Origin: JAAUUJ01 sp964392245
GTDB lineage: Bacteria > Cyanobacteriota > Cyanobacteriia > Thermostichales > Thermostichaceae
DNA: 64,000 bases
Reading direction: 5' to 3'
Assembly (NCBI GenBank): GCA_964392245.1
Contig: CAYMOX010000003.1
Location: 68,927 to 132,926 of the forward strand
The notes beneath the pieces were generated by a model, which was given only the letters and a program-made list of their open reading frames with translations, had not been told where the DNA came from and ran no database searches. Within the stretch, counting starts at the first letter, position 1. Each line of letters opens with the position of its first letter. Shown piece after piece: positions 8,104-17,482 of this stretch. The translations under genes and the position numbers were made by a program.

Positions 8104-8890
8104 AGTGTCCTTCCCCCACGTGGCCGAGATTGTCGAGTGTGCTGATCAGGGTAGCAAAGTCCTCAGCAGCAAGTTGCTCCTCCAGCGTGGATTGATCGGC
8201 ATTGAGGGTGCCACCCTCCGCCAGAGCCGCCAGGGGTGCAAATCCTAAAGCACCTGTGTTGATGGGATCCTCCGGTGGAGCTTCCCCATCCCCAAAAATG
8301 TGATCGAAGTGGAAGGTGGCTTCAATTTCCGCCTTTTCGCCAGCGCTGAGAATCCCCTTGCGCTCATCCCCGACAAAATCGCCACAGGTGTAGGTGTACT
8401 CGCGATCAAACTGGAGATTGAAGTCAATGGTGGTATCCCCCTGCGTGGCTTTGCCCACCAGCACCAGGGTTTGTCCGGATGCAGGACCCTCGGCAGCCTG
8501 GCGCATTGTCCAGCTGAGGGCGTTATATCGTCCAGCGGTCGCAGGCAATTCTCCCACCAGAATCGGATCCGCAGTTTCATCTCCAGCCGCCAGATCCACA
8601 ACAGTTGCATCGGCAAACCGGGCTTCGGCAGTGGCAGTCAGAGCGGACCCAGATTCAGGATCAAAGGGAGGATCAGTCTGATAAGCCGTCAACTCTGCCA
8701 GGGAGACATAAAGATGATCAAAGCTGATCTCCCAGCCATCTTTGGAGGTGAACCCCTGCCGGACAAAATCTTCTCCATTGGCCCGGAATTGTAGGGTTCC
8801 TTCCTCAGCAGCCAATGCGGGGGCAATGGTAGTTGCCAGGATCAGGAATATCCCTAGAGACGCTGGGGTACAAACTTGGAGTTGGCACAT
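8075..8890 (-). CDS. Secreted protein of unknown function, first gene of the metal transporter operon
   Basis: 271 residues from the ATG at 8890; a TTG nine codons earlier is less likely. A signal peptide runs to about residue 28 (IAPALAAEEG). The mature protein is acidic and beta-rich, with a segment ATVVDLAAGDETADPILVGE followed by GRYNALSWTM. That segment recalls DUF4382 or MbnP-type periplasmic proteins, but I am not certain of the family. Possible metal ligands are a Cys in YTYTCGDF, two His in TFHFDHIFGD, and the C-terminal GHVGEGHCEH. It probably sits in the periplasm and binds or senses the metal handled by the transporter. It overlaps the NikL-like gene by 29 bases, so the two are translated together. 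Confidence 0.7.
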   Translation of the reverse strand: MCQLQVCTPASLGIFLILATTIAPALAAEEGTLQFRANGEDFVRQGFTSKDGWEISFDHLYVSLAELTAYQTDPPFDPESGSALTATAEARFADATVVDLAAGDETADPILVGELPATAGRYNALSWTMRQAAEGPASGQTLVLVGKATQGDTTIDFNLQFDREYTYTCGDFVGDERKGILSAGEKAEIEATFHFDHIFGDGEAPPEDPINTGALGFAPLAALAEGGTLNADQSTLEEQLAAEDFATLISTLDNLGHVGEGHCEHTILSSN

Positions 8891-9115
8891 AGGATCATGT
8901 CTCGCAATCAGAGTCAAGTATCGACAGCAGAAAAGCTGTACATATCCAGAGAATCATCCTGACATGGCTAAGACAATCCCCTCTAGGGGCATCTTCCAGG
9001 GGAATTAGGGATGATTGACAGATAGTTTTAAGATTTGTGTCTAAGCCCCCCTTGGCTATGGACCCACAGCCCCTTGTTTGAGCTTCAGCTTTTCAAGTTG
9101 AATGATTTTTTAAAC

Positions 9116-10450
9116 TTACGCTTGATGAATGGAACGATCAAGCAACTCCATGGGATGCAGCAGGGGATAGTCAGTTAATCCTTGCAACTCCAGATGCTTC
9201 TGGATCTGGACGCGGCAGCCAATATTGGAAGAGATGATCATGTCCGCCTTTGTATTCAGCAGATTCTTAACCTTCTGGTGTCCTAACTCTTCTGCGATCT
9301 CGGGTTGCAGCAGGTTATAAACGCCAGAGCTACCGCAGCAAAGGGCAGCATCCACAGGCTCTTTTAAAATTACTCCTGGGATCTGTCTGAGCAGTTGTCG
9401 GGGCTGTAAACTGATCCGCTGGCCGTGCAACATGTGACAGGCATCCTGATACACCAACGTTAAAGAGCCTTTTTTGAGGGGATGCAGGGGAGTGGTTAGC
9501 CCCACCTCCACCAGAAACTCCTGCACATCCTTGACCTTGGCGGCAAATTGTTTCGCTTTCTGGGCATAGTCAGGATCCTCTGCCAGTAGTCGTCCATATT
9601 CTTTGAGGGTGTGGCCACAGCCTGAGGCATTGATCAAAACAGCATCCACATCCGCTTCTAGAAAACAATCGATCATTCGTCGGGCAAGAGCTTGGGCCTG
9701 TGCTTCCACCCCCTGATGATGGGGTAGGGCCCCACAGCACCCTTGATCCGGTGGGATCACCACCTCGCAGCCATTGGCCGTCAGCACTCTGACCGTGGCT
9801 TCATTCACCTGAGGGGCAAATAGCCGCTGAACACAGCCCAGGATGACCCCAACGCGATATCGCTTTTCCCCCTGGGCTGGAATGACGACCGGAAAAAGGG
9901 GAGGCTGAAGTTGCTGCCAGTCCAGGGAAGGAAAGATTGACTCCATGGCTCCCAGGGAAGGGTTGAGCCGGTAGAGCCAGCCACTGCGTCTGATCAGGGA
10001 TTGGATCCCTAACTTTTGCGCCAGCACCACCGGATAGAGTAACGGTCTTAACCGCTCTGGATAGGGAAACAGCGCAAAGATCAGACCCCGGATCAGTTTT
10101 TCCTGCCAGGATCGGGGATGCTGCCGCTGCACTTGGCCGCGAGTAGCTTCGATCAACTTGTCGTACTGCACCCCAGACGGACAGGCGGTAACACAGGCCA
10201 GGCAGCCCAGACAGGAATCAAAGTGGCTCACCGTGGTGGGGTTAAAGGGGATCTCGCCGGAGTTAATGGCATCCATTTGATAGATCCGGCCTCTGGGGGA
10301 GTCCATCTCTTTCCCCAGAACACGGTAGCTCGGACAGGTGGCGAGACAGAATCCACAGTGAACACAGGCATCAATCAGGGCGGGATCCGGAGGATGGTGG
10401 GCATCGAACCCCGATCCAATATGCGTGGGCGAGTTGGTAGGTGTGCTCAT
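9116..10450 (-). CDS. glcF: Glycolate dehydrogenase iron-sulfur subunit GlcF
   Basis: 444 residues from the ATG at 10450; an upstream extension of 36 residues is basic, Cys-rich and unlike the family. Two 4Fe-4S ferredoxin motifs open the protein: CVHCGFCLATCPSY and CLGCLACVTACPSG. Two CCG domains follow, with GCCGALPHHQG, a DACHMLHGQ block, and LCCGSSGVYNLLQPE. This is the GlcF layout, the electron-transfer subunit that works with flavin subunits GlcD and GlcE to oxidise photorespiratory glycolate to glyoxylate. The partners are not in this window, as is common in cyanobacteria where the genes are scattered. A related LutA-type lactate subunit is the main alternative but is usually shorter. 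Confidence 0.9.
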   Translation of the reverse strand: MSTPTNSPTHIGSGFDAHHPPDPALIDACVHCGFCLATCPSYRVLGKEMDSPRGRIYQMDAINSGEIPFNPTTVSHFDSCLGCLACVTACPSGVQYDKLIEATRGQVQRQHPRSWQEKLIRGLIFALFPYPERLRPLLYPVVLAQKLGIQSLIRRSGWLYRLNPSLGAMESIFPSLDWQQLQPPLFPVVIPAQGEKRYRVGVILGCVQRLFAPQVNEATVRVLTANGCEVVIPPDQGCCGALPHHQGVEAQAQALARRMIDCFLEADVDAVLINASGCGHTLKEYGRLLAEDPDYAQKAKQFAAKVKDVQEFLVEVGLTTPLHPLKKGSLTLVYQDACHMLHGQRISLQPRQLLRQIPGVILKEPVDAALCCGSSGVYNLLQPEIAEELGHQKVKNLLNTKADMIISSNIGCRVQIQKHLELQGLTDYPLLHPMELLDRSIHQA

Positions 10451-10643
10451 GATCGGACCCTGGCAAAGGAGGCAATGGCAAAGTTGACAGATTCTTCCTT
10501 GCATCCTAGAAGCAAAAGTTCTCAGCAGGAAGAAACGGAACGGCGAAATCTTAAACAAAGGCTAACCCTTCCATTGACTAGCCAAAACCCCAACTGTGGT
10601 CAAAAGGTGCTTACATATTGAAGTCTTGCTGCTCCACCTGTGT

Positions 10644-12476
10644 ATGAGTACCCAAACCCGCAATCGTCGTTTCTTCCTGAAGTGGTTGTCCTTTGGCGGG
10701 AGTGCCGCCCTCTTTCTGGCTGCCTGTGGCGATTCCTCTTCCGTTTCCACAGTGACCCCGGAAAGCACAGATGCTGTTGCGGCAGAGGCAGAGCCCGACC
10801 TCAGTACTGAACTGACAGGTCCTGACTTTAGTGAATTTCCCCAATCCGTCTTCAGTGGCGATCCCACGGATACCAGTGTGATGGTCTCCACTCGGGTTGT
10901 TGTCTCCAACACTTTACCCAGTGTTCCCGTTACCCTGGAGGTCTCCAGGCAGCAGAATTTTGCCACGATCGAGCGAACTGAGCAGCTGACTGCTAATCTG
11001 AATCCTGGATTGAACTACCGCGAAAATCCTGGCGATTACATCGTCAAACATCAGCTCACAGGTCTAGAGCCTGCTCAAGAGTATTTCTACCGTTTCAAGT
11101 CGCCCTTTACCACCAGTCCGGTGGGCAGCTTCCGGACCATGCCCTCACCCAATCAGAGTCTGCCCATCCGCTTCCTGCACATGAGCTGTGCCAATGAGCC
11201 GCCCTATCCGGTGGCCTTTGCCATGGGGCAGGAACTGGATCGCTTTGATCCCCAATTTGCGGTTTTCAACGGTGATACCGTCTACGCCGATGCCTTCTGG
11301 CTGGGGGGACAGCCCACTCCCACGATTGAGTACTACCGCAATCTTTACCGACTCCAACGGGATCGCAGCTACACAGGGGCTGGCTTCCCTGATCTCTATG
11401 AAAAGATCCCTTTTATTCCGAACTGGGATGACCACGAGGTGAACAATGACTACGCAGGCCGCGGTGCGCTCTCGGCCATTCAGCCTTCAGTGGGTCGACC
11501 TCTCAATCAGGGCACCCTGGAGCGTTTAGGCTACCAGGCTTTCCATGAGTACAATCCTCTGCGTCCTAACGATGATGATCCTGTTCAGGGAGTGAATCCC
11601 ATCAACCGGGTTTTCCGTACCTCTCGAGCTGGCGCTGATGCAGAACTGTTCACCCTGGATCTCCGTCAGTACCGGAATCGTCCCGGGGGGTTCGTCGGTG
11701 CCAATGCCCCGATTGTGCCGGTGATTCCCGAGGGCTTTACGGTGGCTGAGCTGAGTGAAAAGATCGAAGAGGTTCTCGGGGGTCTTGTTTCCGTCAACTC
11801 TGTCCTGCAGCTTGGCCTTTTTGGCACCACTGCTGCTAACCCGAACTCTTCCAACTATGGGCGCATCCTGCGGCAGGTTCCCCGCACCATGCTGGGTACA
11901 CCCCAAAAGGAATGGTTCAAACAAAAGTTAGTGGCGTCCGATGCCACATTTAAGATCATCATCAGTGAAATGATCTTCTCCGAAAACTTTGCGCTTCCCT
12001 ATGATCGCTGGGAGGGGTACTGGCTGGAGCGGCAAGAGATCCTGAACTTTATTCTTAGCAACAACATTCGCAATGTGGTGATCCTGTCCGGGGATCAGCA
12101 TGCAGGGCAAATCAGTCTGGTCAATCCCACCCCCGATGGCGGAGTACCCAGCAACCCCATTTACGAGATCGGAACCGGACCCACGGGGCAGAGTACATTG
12201 GCACGATCTGTGCGAGAGATTGCCGCAGATATTGGTCTCCCCCGTGGAGATGAAGTTTACTACTTCCTGCTCAACTACTTCTCGGCGGCAGAGGAGTTTG
12301 GGGGTAAGCCCGGTGCCACCACGCGAAACCTCCTGTTCTATGCGATTGATAATCCTAACTACACGACGGTTGAGGTTAATGGCGGTGTGTTAACAGCCAA
12401 GATCAAAGACTTCTCGGGCAATGTGCTGACGGATCCTCTCGGACGCCGAGGTGAGATCTCCATCTTTGCGAATTAG
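10644..12476 (+). CDS. PhoD-like alkaline phosphatase, Tat lipoprotein
   Basis: 610 residues from the ATG at 10644. The N-terminus has a twin-arginine signal (RNRRFFLK, residues 6-13), a hydrophobic stretch and a lipobox LAAC with Cys28, so a Tat-exported lipoprotein is likely. The N-terminal Ig-like domain includes FSGDPTDTSVMV and HQLTGLEPAQEYFYRF. The catalytic domain carries metal ligands in FNGDTVYAD, NWDDHEVNNDY and LSGDQHAGQ. These fit the PhoD family of calcium/iron phosphodiesterases and phosphomonoesterases that recover phosphate from extracellular esters. I saw no clear Pho box in the 190 bases before it. It stands alone and converges on galE. Confidence 0.9.
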   Translation: MSTQTRNRRFFLKWLSFGGSAALFLAACGDSSSVSTVTPESTDAVAAEAEPDLSTELTGPDFSEFPQSVFSGDPTDTSVMVSTRVVVSNTLPSVPVTLEVSRQQNFATIERTEQLTANLNPGLNYRENPGDYIVKHQLTGLEPAQEYFYRFKSPFTTSPVGSFRTMPSPNQSLPIRFLHMSCANEPPYPVAFAMGQELDRFDPQFAVFNGDTVYADAFWLGGQPTPTIEYYRNLYRLQRDRSYTGAGFPDLYEKIPFIPNWDDHEVNNDYAGRGALSAIQPSVGRPLNQGTLERLGYQAFHEYNPLRPNDDDPVQGVNPINRVFRTSRAGADAELFTLDLRQYRNRPGGFVGANAPIVPVIPEGFTVAELSEKIEEVLGGLVSVNSVLQLGLFGTTAANPNSSNYGRILRQVPRTMLGTPQKEWFKQKLVASDATFKIIISEMIFSENFALPYDRWEGYWLERQEILNFILSNNIRNVVILSGDQHAGQISLVNPTPDGGVPSNPIYEIGTGPTGQSTLARSVREIAADIGLPRGDEVYYFLLNYFSAAEEFGGKPGATTRNLLFYAIDNPNYTTVEVNGGVLTAKIKDFSGNVLTDPLGRRGEISIFAN

Positions 12477-12495
12477 CCTGAGCTGAGGTCATCCC

Positions 12496-13494
12496 TTAAG
12501 CTCGTTGTTGTTGCATCACCCTGGGTTGCCCATGTTGCATCCACTGCCAGGCGGTGGCAATGATCCGGTCTAGCTCAGGGTACTGCGGGATCCATCCTAG
12601 ATCCTGACGGGCTCGGCTGGCGTTGCTGATCAGTTGCGCCGGATCTCCGGGCCGCCGTGGACCGACACGCACCGGAATCGGATGTCCTGTGACTGCCACT
12701 GCCGTTTCGATTACTTCTTTCACCGAGAAGCCCTGGCCATTTCCCAAGTTGTACACGTTGCTGCCCGCACCGGCTTGTAAGCGCTTCAGGGCGAAGACAT
12801 GAGCGGAGGCCAGATCGCTGATGTGGATATAGTCCCGAATGCAGGTGCCATCTGGAGTGTCATAATCATCCCCAAAGATCACAATCTCGGGTCGCAGCCC
12901 CGCAGCAGCCTGGAGAACCAGGGGAATCAAATGGGTTTCAGGATCGTGTTCTTCTCCCAATTCACCCTCAGGATCAGCACCTGCAGCGTTGAAGTAGCGC
13001 AGACTGATGGACTGGATCTGATGCGCCTGCTCAAAATCCTGCAGCATACGCTCCACCATTAACTTGCTCGCCCCATAGGGATTGATCGGTTGCTGGGGAT
13101 GGGTTTCGTCAATGGGAATGGCAATCGGTTGGCCGTAAGTGGCACAGGTGCTGGAGAAAATCAGGTGAGGGATCCCATGATCTCGCATCGCCTCCAGCAG
13201 GGTGAGAGAGCCAACAACATTATTGCGATAGTACTTGCCTGGATCCGTGACTGATTCTCCCACATAGGCATAGGCTGCGAAGTGGATCACCGCCTGAGGT
13301 TGGTACTTCTGAATTACCTGATCCAGACTGGACCGATTCTCCAGCTCTCCAATTTCCAGGGGTCCCCATTGCACCGCCCAGTCATGACCATAAACTAAAT
13401 TGTCATAGGTAATGGGGGTGAAGCTTGCCTGTGCCAGTGCTTTGCAGGTGTGACTACCGATGTAACCCGCCCCGCCTGTAACTAAAATATTCAT
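12496..13494 (-). CDS. galE: UDP-glucose 4-epimerase GalE
   Basis: 332 residues of an extended short-chain dehydrogenase. NAD binding is by GGAGYIGSHT at residues 7-16. The catalytic residues are Ser in FSSTCATYG and the YGASK Tyr/Lys pair (NPYGASKLMVERML). The GalE-specific SLRYFNAAGADPEGELGE and VFGDDYDTPDGTCIRDYIH are present. It interconverts UDP-glucose and UDP-galactose, supplying galactose to the polysaccharide locus that begins here. It is the last gene of the left, minus-strand arm; 22 bases separate it from the UDP-glucuronate epimerase gene upstream. The short C-terminal Gln-rich tail (MQQQRA) is probably disordered. Confidence 0.95.
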   Translation of the reverse strand: MNILVTGGAGYIGSHTCKALAQASFTPITYDNLVYGHDWAVQWGPLEIGELENRSSLDQVIQKYQPQAVIHFAAYAYVGESVTDPGKYYRNNVVGSLTLLEAMRDHGIPHLIFSSTCATYGQPIAIPIDETHPQQPINPYGASKLMVERMLQDFEQAHQIQSISLRYFNAAGADPEGELGEEHDPETHLIPLVLQAAAGLRPEIVIFGDDYDTPDGTCIRDYIHISDLASAHVFALKRLQAGAGSNVYNLGNGQGFSVKEVIETAVAVTGHPIPVRVGPRRPGDPAQLISNASRARQDLGWIPQYPELDRIIATAWQWMQHGQPRVMQQQRA

Positions 13495-13516
13495 CCCGAT
13501 CTCCTATCCCCATCGA

Positions 13517-14530
13517 TTACCTATAAGCGTAATACTGCTTATACCATTGGACAAATTTTTCGATCCCTTGCTCTAACGGAGTCGCAGGCTGAAACTGGAT
13601 GTCCTCTACTAATGAATCAATATCTGCCCAGGTGGCCATCAGATCTCCAGCTTGCATGGGAAGTAGATTTTTCTGAGCTTTTTTCTGCAAACAGGACTCC
13701 AGGATTTCGATAAATTCTCCCAACTCTACCGGGCAGTTATTGCCGATGTTGTACAACCGATAAGGGGCAGAACTGGAGCTGGGATCAGGACTGGAGCTAC
13801 ACCATCGAGAGTCAGGCTGAGGAATCCGATCCAGGACTCGACATACCCCCTCAATAATGTCGTCGATATAAGTGAAATCCCGCTTCATTTTGCCCTGATT
13901 AAACACATTGATCGGCTCATCCTGCAAAATAGCTTGAGTAAAGGTAAAGAGGGCCATATCCGGACGACCCCAGGGACCATACACCGTAAAGAAACGCAGG
14001 CCAGTCACGGGCATTTGGTAGAGATGACTGTAACTGTGGGCCAGAAGTTCATTGGCCTTTTTTGTGGCTGCATACAAACTGATGGGATGATCGACGGCAT
14101 GCTGCACCGAGAAGGGCAAACAGGTGCAGGCTCCATAAACAGAACTGGAGGAAGCAAACACCAGATGCTCAACCGGATGATGCCGACATCCCTCCAGGAG
14201 ATTGACAAACCCCACCAGATTGCTATCCACATAGGCGTGAGGATCGATCAGGGAATACCGCACACCTGCCTGGGCCCCCATGTGAGCCACCCGCTGAAAG
14301 GTCTGGGCTGCAAATAAGTCTTTCATGCCCTGCCGATCCGCCAGATCGAGCTGATGAAATTGAAAGGCTGGGAATTCCTGGAGATACTTTACCCTTGCTA
14401 ATTTCAGCTGTACATCGTAATAGGGATTGAGATTATCCAGTCCCACCACATGCCACCCCTGCTTTAAAAGGGCGAGGCTGAGATGATAGCCGATGAATCC
14501 CGCGGCCCCGGTCACTAAAATGGAAGCCAT
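13517..14530 (-). CDS. UDP-glucuronate 4-epimerase-like NAD-dependent epimerase
   Basis: 337 residues from the ATG at 14530, chosen over a TTG that would overlap the previous gene. NAD motif GAAGFIGYHL at the N-terminus. The catalytic SSSSVYG and SLYAATKKANELLAHSYSHL, plus FFTVYGPWGRPDMALF and KMKRDFTYIDDI, are the signature of CapI/LspL-type UDP-glucuronate 4-epimerases, which make UDP-galacturonate. Substrate would come from the UDP-glucose dehydrogenase two genes upstream, so the arm as a whole predicts uronic acids in the polymer. A low-complexity Ser/Pro insert (DSRWCSSSPDPSSSSAPY) near residue 245 is unusual and probably a surface loop. Confidence 0.9.
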   Translation of the reverse strand: MASILVTGAAGFIGYHLSLALLKQGWHVVGLDNLNPYYDVQLKLARVKYLQEFPAFQFHQLDLADRQGMKDLFAAQTFQRVAHMGAQAGVRYSLIDPHAYVDSNLVGFVNLLEGCRHHPVEHLVFASSSSVYGACTCLPFSVQHAVDHPISLYAATKKANELLAHSYSHLYQMPVTGLRFFTVYGPWGRPDMALFTFTQAILQDEPINVFNQGKMKRDFTYIDDIIEGVCRVLDRIPQPDSRWCSSSPDPSSSSAPYRLYNIGNNCPVELGEFIEILESCLQKKAQKNLLPMQAGDLMATWADIDSLVEDIQFQPATPLEQGIEKFVQWYKQYYAYR

Positions 14531-14538
14531 AGCTTTCC

Positions 14539-15660
14539 TCAAAAATCAACTCCAAAAACCCGCAACAACCTGCCAATATTGCCAATCGGATCCAGCAGCA
14601 AATTCAGGGGGCGCAATCCCACCGCCAGGTCATCGCCAGCATTGGCAATCCCAGAGGATCCCACCAGGACAATATCGGCCTCCTGGAGAGGGGGGTTCGC
14701 CTGGGGATCGAGGGCCTGGGTGAAATCAACGACAACCTTTTGATTCAAGACACTGCCGTTGGGATTCAGGCGGATCAGCTGGACCTGGGCTTGATCAGCT
14801 TTGTCTGTGAATCCTCCTGCGGACAGAATGGCATTGTTCAGGGATGTATTGGGAGGCAGCCCCAGGCGTCCGGGCTGTTCCACCTCCCCCACCACACTCA
14901 CCTGAATCGACTCCGGCGCAAAATTAGCATTGCCCAGTGCGGTCGCTTCGGCCAGATTCAACGCTTCTGCTTGGGGCACACGGATTGAGTCGCCATCCCG
15001 CAACACCAGATCCTGATCCGGTTGGCCGGAGTTGAGCAACGCCCACAGATCTACACTCAAGGTTTCACTTTTGCCATCGGGCTGGGGGCGAACCACTTCT
15101 ATATTGCGTACATCCGCCTGTTGCGTGATCCCTCCCGCCAATTGCAGCAGTTGGGTGACCCGCGGCACACTTTCTCGCAGGGTTGTGGCGTTGACATCGG
15201 TAAACCCTCGCTCGCCTGTGGTGCCCTGATTGGGGGAGACGGTGTAGGCCCCTGGACGGTTGACTTCTCCCACCACCACAATTCGCAAACTGCGTCCCCT
15301 GAGCAGGGTAATGGTTGTATCGGGATATTTCAGGAAGCTGCTGAAGCGCTGATCCACCGCTGTGGCGGCCTGAGAGGGAGTTAATCCCGCCACCGTAACT
15401 GTGCCAATCAGGGGGAATTGCAGCGATCCATCCACCAAGACTTCCTGTTCACCACTCAGGTCTGGCTCATTTAAAACCCGCACCAGGACTCGATCTCCCG
15501 GACCCAGCAAATACCCTGATTCAGATTCGCTCAAGGTCAGGTTCAGGGCATCCGTTTGAGCAGATCCAGGAGCACTCAGGGCAATCGGACCCAAACAGGA
15601 GCAGAGAAGACCGATCCCCACCGCTGGCACTGACAAGATCCGGATCCTGAACCTTTTCAT
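14539..15660 (-). CDS. Polysaccharide export outer-membrane protein (Wza-like, SLBB)
   Basis: 373 residues with a signal peptide (basic start, hydrophobic core to about residue 33). The Poly_export domain begins YLLGPGDRVLVRVLNEPDLSGE and VDGSLQFPLIGTVTVAGLT. Two SLBB repeats follow (VVVGEVNRPGAYTVSP and VSVVGEVEQPGRLGLPPN). A third stretch ends the protein. The protein forms the outer-membrane channel through which capsule or exopolysaccharide leaves. A Cys pair (LLCSC) inside the signal region could be a lipobox, as in Wza, but the spacing is loose. It overlaps the UDP-glucose dehydrogenase gene by four bases (ATGA), so they are translationally coupled. Confidence 0.9.
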   Translation of the reverse strand: MKRFRIRILSVPAVGIGLLCSCLGPIALSAPGSAQTDALNLTLSESESGYLLGPGDRVLVRVLNEPDLSGEQEVLVDGSLQFPLIGTVTVAGLTPSQAATAVDQRFSSFLKYPDTTITLLRGRSLRIVVVGEVNRPGAYTVSPNQGTTGERGFTDVNATTLRESVPRVTQLLQLAGGITQQADVRNIEVVRPQPDGKSETLSVDLWALLNSGQPDQDLVLRDGDSIRVPQAEALNLAEATALGNANFAPESIQVSVVGEVEQPGRLGLPPNTSLNNAILSAGGFTDKADQAQVQLIRLNPNGSVLNQKVVVDFTQALDPQANPPLQEADIVLVGSSGIANAGDDLAVGLRPLNLLLDPIGNIGRLLRVFGVDF

Positions 15661-17102
15661 CGACCCACTCCCACAACCTTAAACCCACAGTCCTGCAGTT
15701 GGATCCGATCCAGAGCATTTCGGGCATCCACCAGTAGCGGTCGCCGCATCACGCGTGCCATTTTCAAAAAGGGCAGAGACTGAAATTGCTCCCATTCCGT
15801 CACTAGGATCAGGGCATCTGCATCGGCTGCCAGCGAGAGACTGTCCTGTACGAGCACGATGGGCAGGGAGGAGGGTAGCGTGCCGCGTGGGGAAATAATC
15901 GGATCGAAGGCTCTGACCCTGGCTCCCAGCTTTAACAGTTGTTCAATTAAAGTCAGGGCAGGTGCATCCCGCATGTCATCGGTGTCCGGCTTGAAAGTCA
16001 GGCCCAGCAGACCCACGGTTTTTCCCTTCAGCACCTTCAGTTCTTGCTGTAGCTTTTCCACCATGCGATAGCGCTGACTCCAGTTCACCCCCACCGTGGC
16101 CTGCAACAGGCGAGCTTCATAGTTGTAGTCCTGGCTGGTGTGGATCAGCGCCGAGACATCTTTGAGAAAGCAACTGCCGCCCCAGCCCAACCCTGCTTTC
16201 AGAAATTGAGGACCAATGCGGGAATCCAACCCGATCCCTCGGCCCACCTGCAGAACGTCAGCCCCCACCCGTTCGCAGATATTGGCAATTTCATTGATAA
16301 AGCTGATCTTGGTGGCCAGAAAAGCATTGGCGGCGTACTTGATCATCTCGGCAGACGCCAGATCAGTCACCACCAGGGGAACGGGGGTCGTTGTGTCTGC
16401 ATGTGAACAGGATCGCTCCAGGATGGGGGCATAGAGACGGCGCATGATGTCCACCGCCTGAGCACTTTCAGACCCAATCACAATCCGATCGGGGTTGAAG
16501 GTATCCCAGATCGCCGATCCCTCCCTTAGAAATTCAGGGTTGCTGACCACATCAAAGCGGGGAGCTTCCACCCGTGTGATCTCTGGATGAGCATGCTTTT
16601 CTGGCAGGCTGGTTCCCGCTGCTGAACTAATCCCCACTAGCATGGCCCGATCGCGGGTAACCTGAGCTGCGCCATCCAGGATCACCATCCGAACCCAGTC
16701 CCCAGAACCAATCGGAACAGTGGACTTATTCACAATCACCCGGTAGCGGTTGGGATCCGCCATTAAACAGGTACCCACCTCACGGGCAACAGCCTCCACG
16801 AAGCGGAGATCCGGTTCTCCCCCAGGCAGAGAGGGCGTCCCCACAGCAATGAAAATCACATCCGCATTGGCCATTGCTTCTGCCAGTACAGAGGTAAAGG
16901 CTAGGGATCCACTAGCAGAAGCGGCGGTGCAACGGTGGACAATCGCCTCCAATCCGGGTTCATAAATGGGGATCTGCCCCGCCTGTAGGGATCGGATCTT
17001 GTCTTGATTGTTATCCACGCAGACAACCTGGTGACCGATATCCGCCAGGCAGGCTCCGGTAACCAATCCGACATAACCTGTGCCGATGACTGTGATTTTC
17101 AT
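15657..17102 (-). CDS. ugd: UDP-glucose 6-dehydrogenase
   Basis: 481 residues. NAD-binding GTGYVGLVTGACLADIGH at residues 7-24, VDNNQDKI, and IFIAVGTPSLPGG. VSNPEFLREGSA and the active site GLGWGGSCFLKD, with catalytic Cys, define the family. The C-terminal domain contains LGLTFKPDTDDMRDAP. It oxidises UDP-glucose to UDP-glucuronate with two NAD, feeding the epimerase downstream. An insert of roughly 25 residues (around GISSAAGTSLPEKHAHPEI) lies before the SNPEF motif and makes the protein a little longer than usual. It overlaps the wza-like gene by the ATGA motif. Confidence 0.95.
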   Translation of the reverse strand: MKITVIGTGYVGLVTGACLADIGHQVVCVDNNQDKIRSLQAGQIPIYEPGLEAIVHRCTAASASGSLAFTSVLAEAMANADVIFIAVGTPSLPGGEPDLRFVEAVAREVGTCLMADPNRYRVIVNKSTVPIGSGDWVRMVILDGAAQVTRDRAMLVGISSAAGTSLPEKHAHPEITRVEAPRFDVVSNPEFLREGSAIWDTFNPDRIVIGSESAQAVDIMRRLYAPILERSCSHADTTTPVPLVVTDLASAEMIKYAANAFLATKISFINEIANICERVGADVLQVGRGIGLDSRIGPQFLKAGLGWGGSCFLKDVSALIHTSQDYNYEARLLQATVGVNWSQRYRMVEKLQQELKVLKGKTVGLLGLTFKPDTDDMRDAPALTLIEQLLKLGARVRAFDPIISPRGTLPSSLPIVLVQDSLSLAADADALILVTEWEQFQSLPFLKMARVMRRPLLVDARNALDRIQLQDCGFKVVGVGR

Positions 17103-17170
17103 AATGGTGTTAAAGTGAGCAACGTCAGGAGCGAGCGGTTTTCATCAGGTCAAAACCTGTGGGGATAGGA

Positions 17171-17452
17171 TCAGGCGGTCTGCTGCAGAAGCTGAGCCAA
17201 CACCCGATCCGCAGGTTGAAATCGTTGTGTAGCCGGAGAAAAGAAACCGACAAAGGCCTCTCGAATCAGCTGTGGGCGAGAGTCTTCACCTTTGATAATG
17301 CGACAGAGAAAGACACAGGCCTCCCGTTCCCGCAAAAAGATCCCATCCGCTAGCAACCGCTCCAGAGAAGGTCCGGCTCCAATCGAGCGGGGAGGATCCG
17401 TCTCCGTTTTCAACAGGGTTTGGGCTTCATAAGCAATATAGATGTAATCCAC
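17171..17452 (-). CDS. Small conserved-looking protein of unknown function in the polysaccharide operon
   Basis: 93 residues from a GTG at 17452, chosen because GGAGGAAG sits at the right distance upstream; a TTG nine codons earlier would bury that ribosome site. The protein is soluble, without signal or membrane helix. It has a YIYIAYEAQ start, a central LADGIFLREREACVFLCRII, and a Gln-rich C-terminal helix. I do not recognise a family. It lies between ugd and the HepC-like transferase on the same strand, with gaps of 68 and 30 bases, so it is probably co-transcribed with them. A regulatory or scaffolding role is possible but unsupported. Confidence 0.6.
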   Translation of the reverse strand: MDYIYIAYEAQTLLKTETDPPRSIGAGPSLERLLADGIFLREREACVFLCRIIKGEDSRPQLIREAFVGFFSPATQRFQPADRVLAQLLQQTA

Positions 17453-17482
17453 AGAACTTCCTCCGCGCAATGAAAACAAGGT

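Noticed and set aside
8891..9115. Cobalamin riboswitch before the metal transporter operon
   Set aside because: I could not find the conserved B12-box in this gap.
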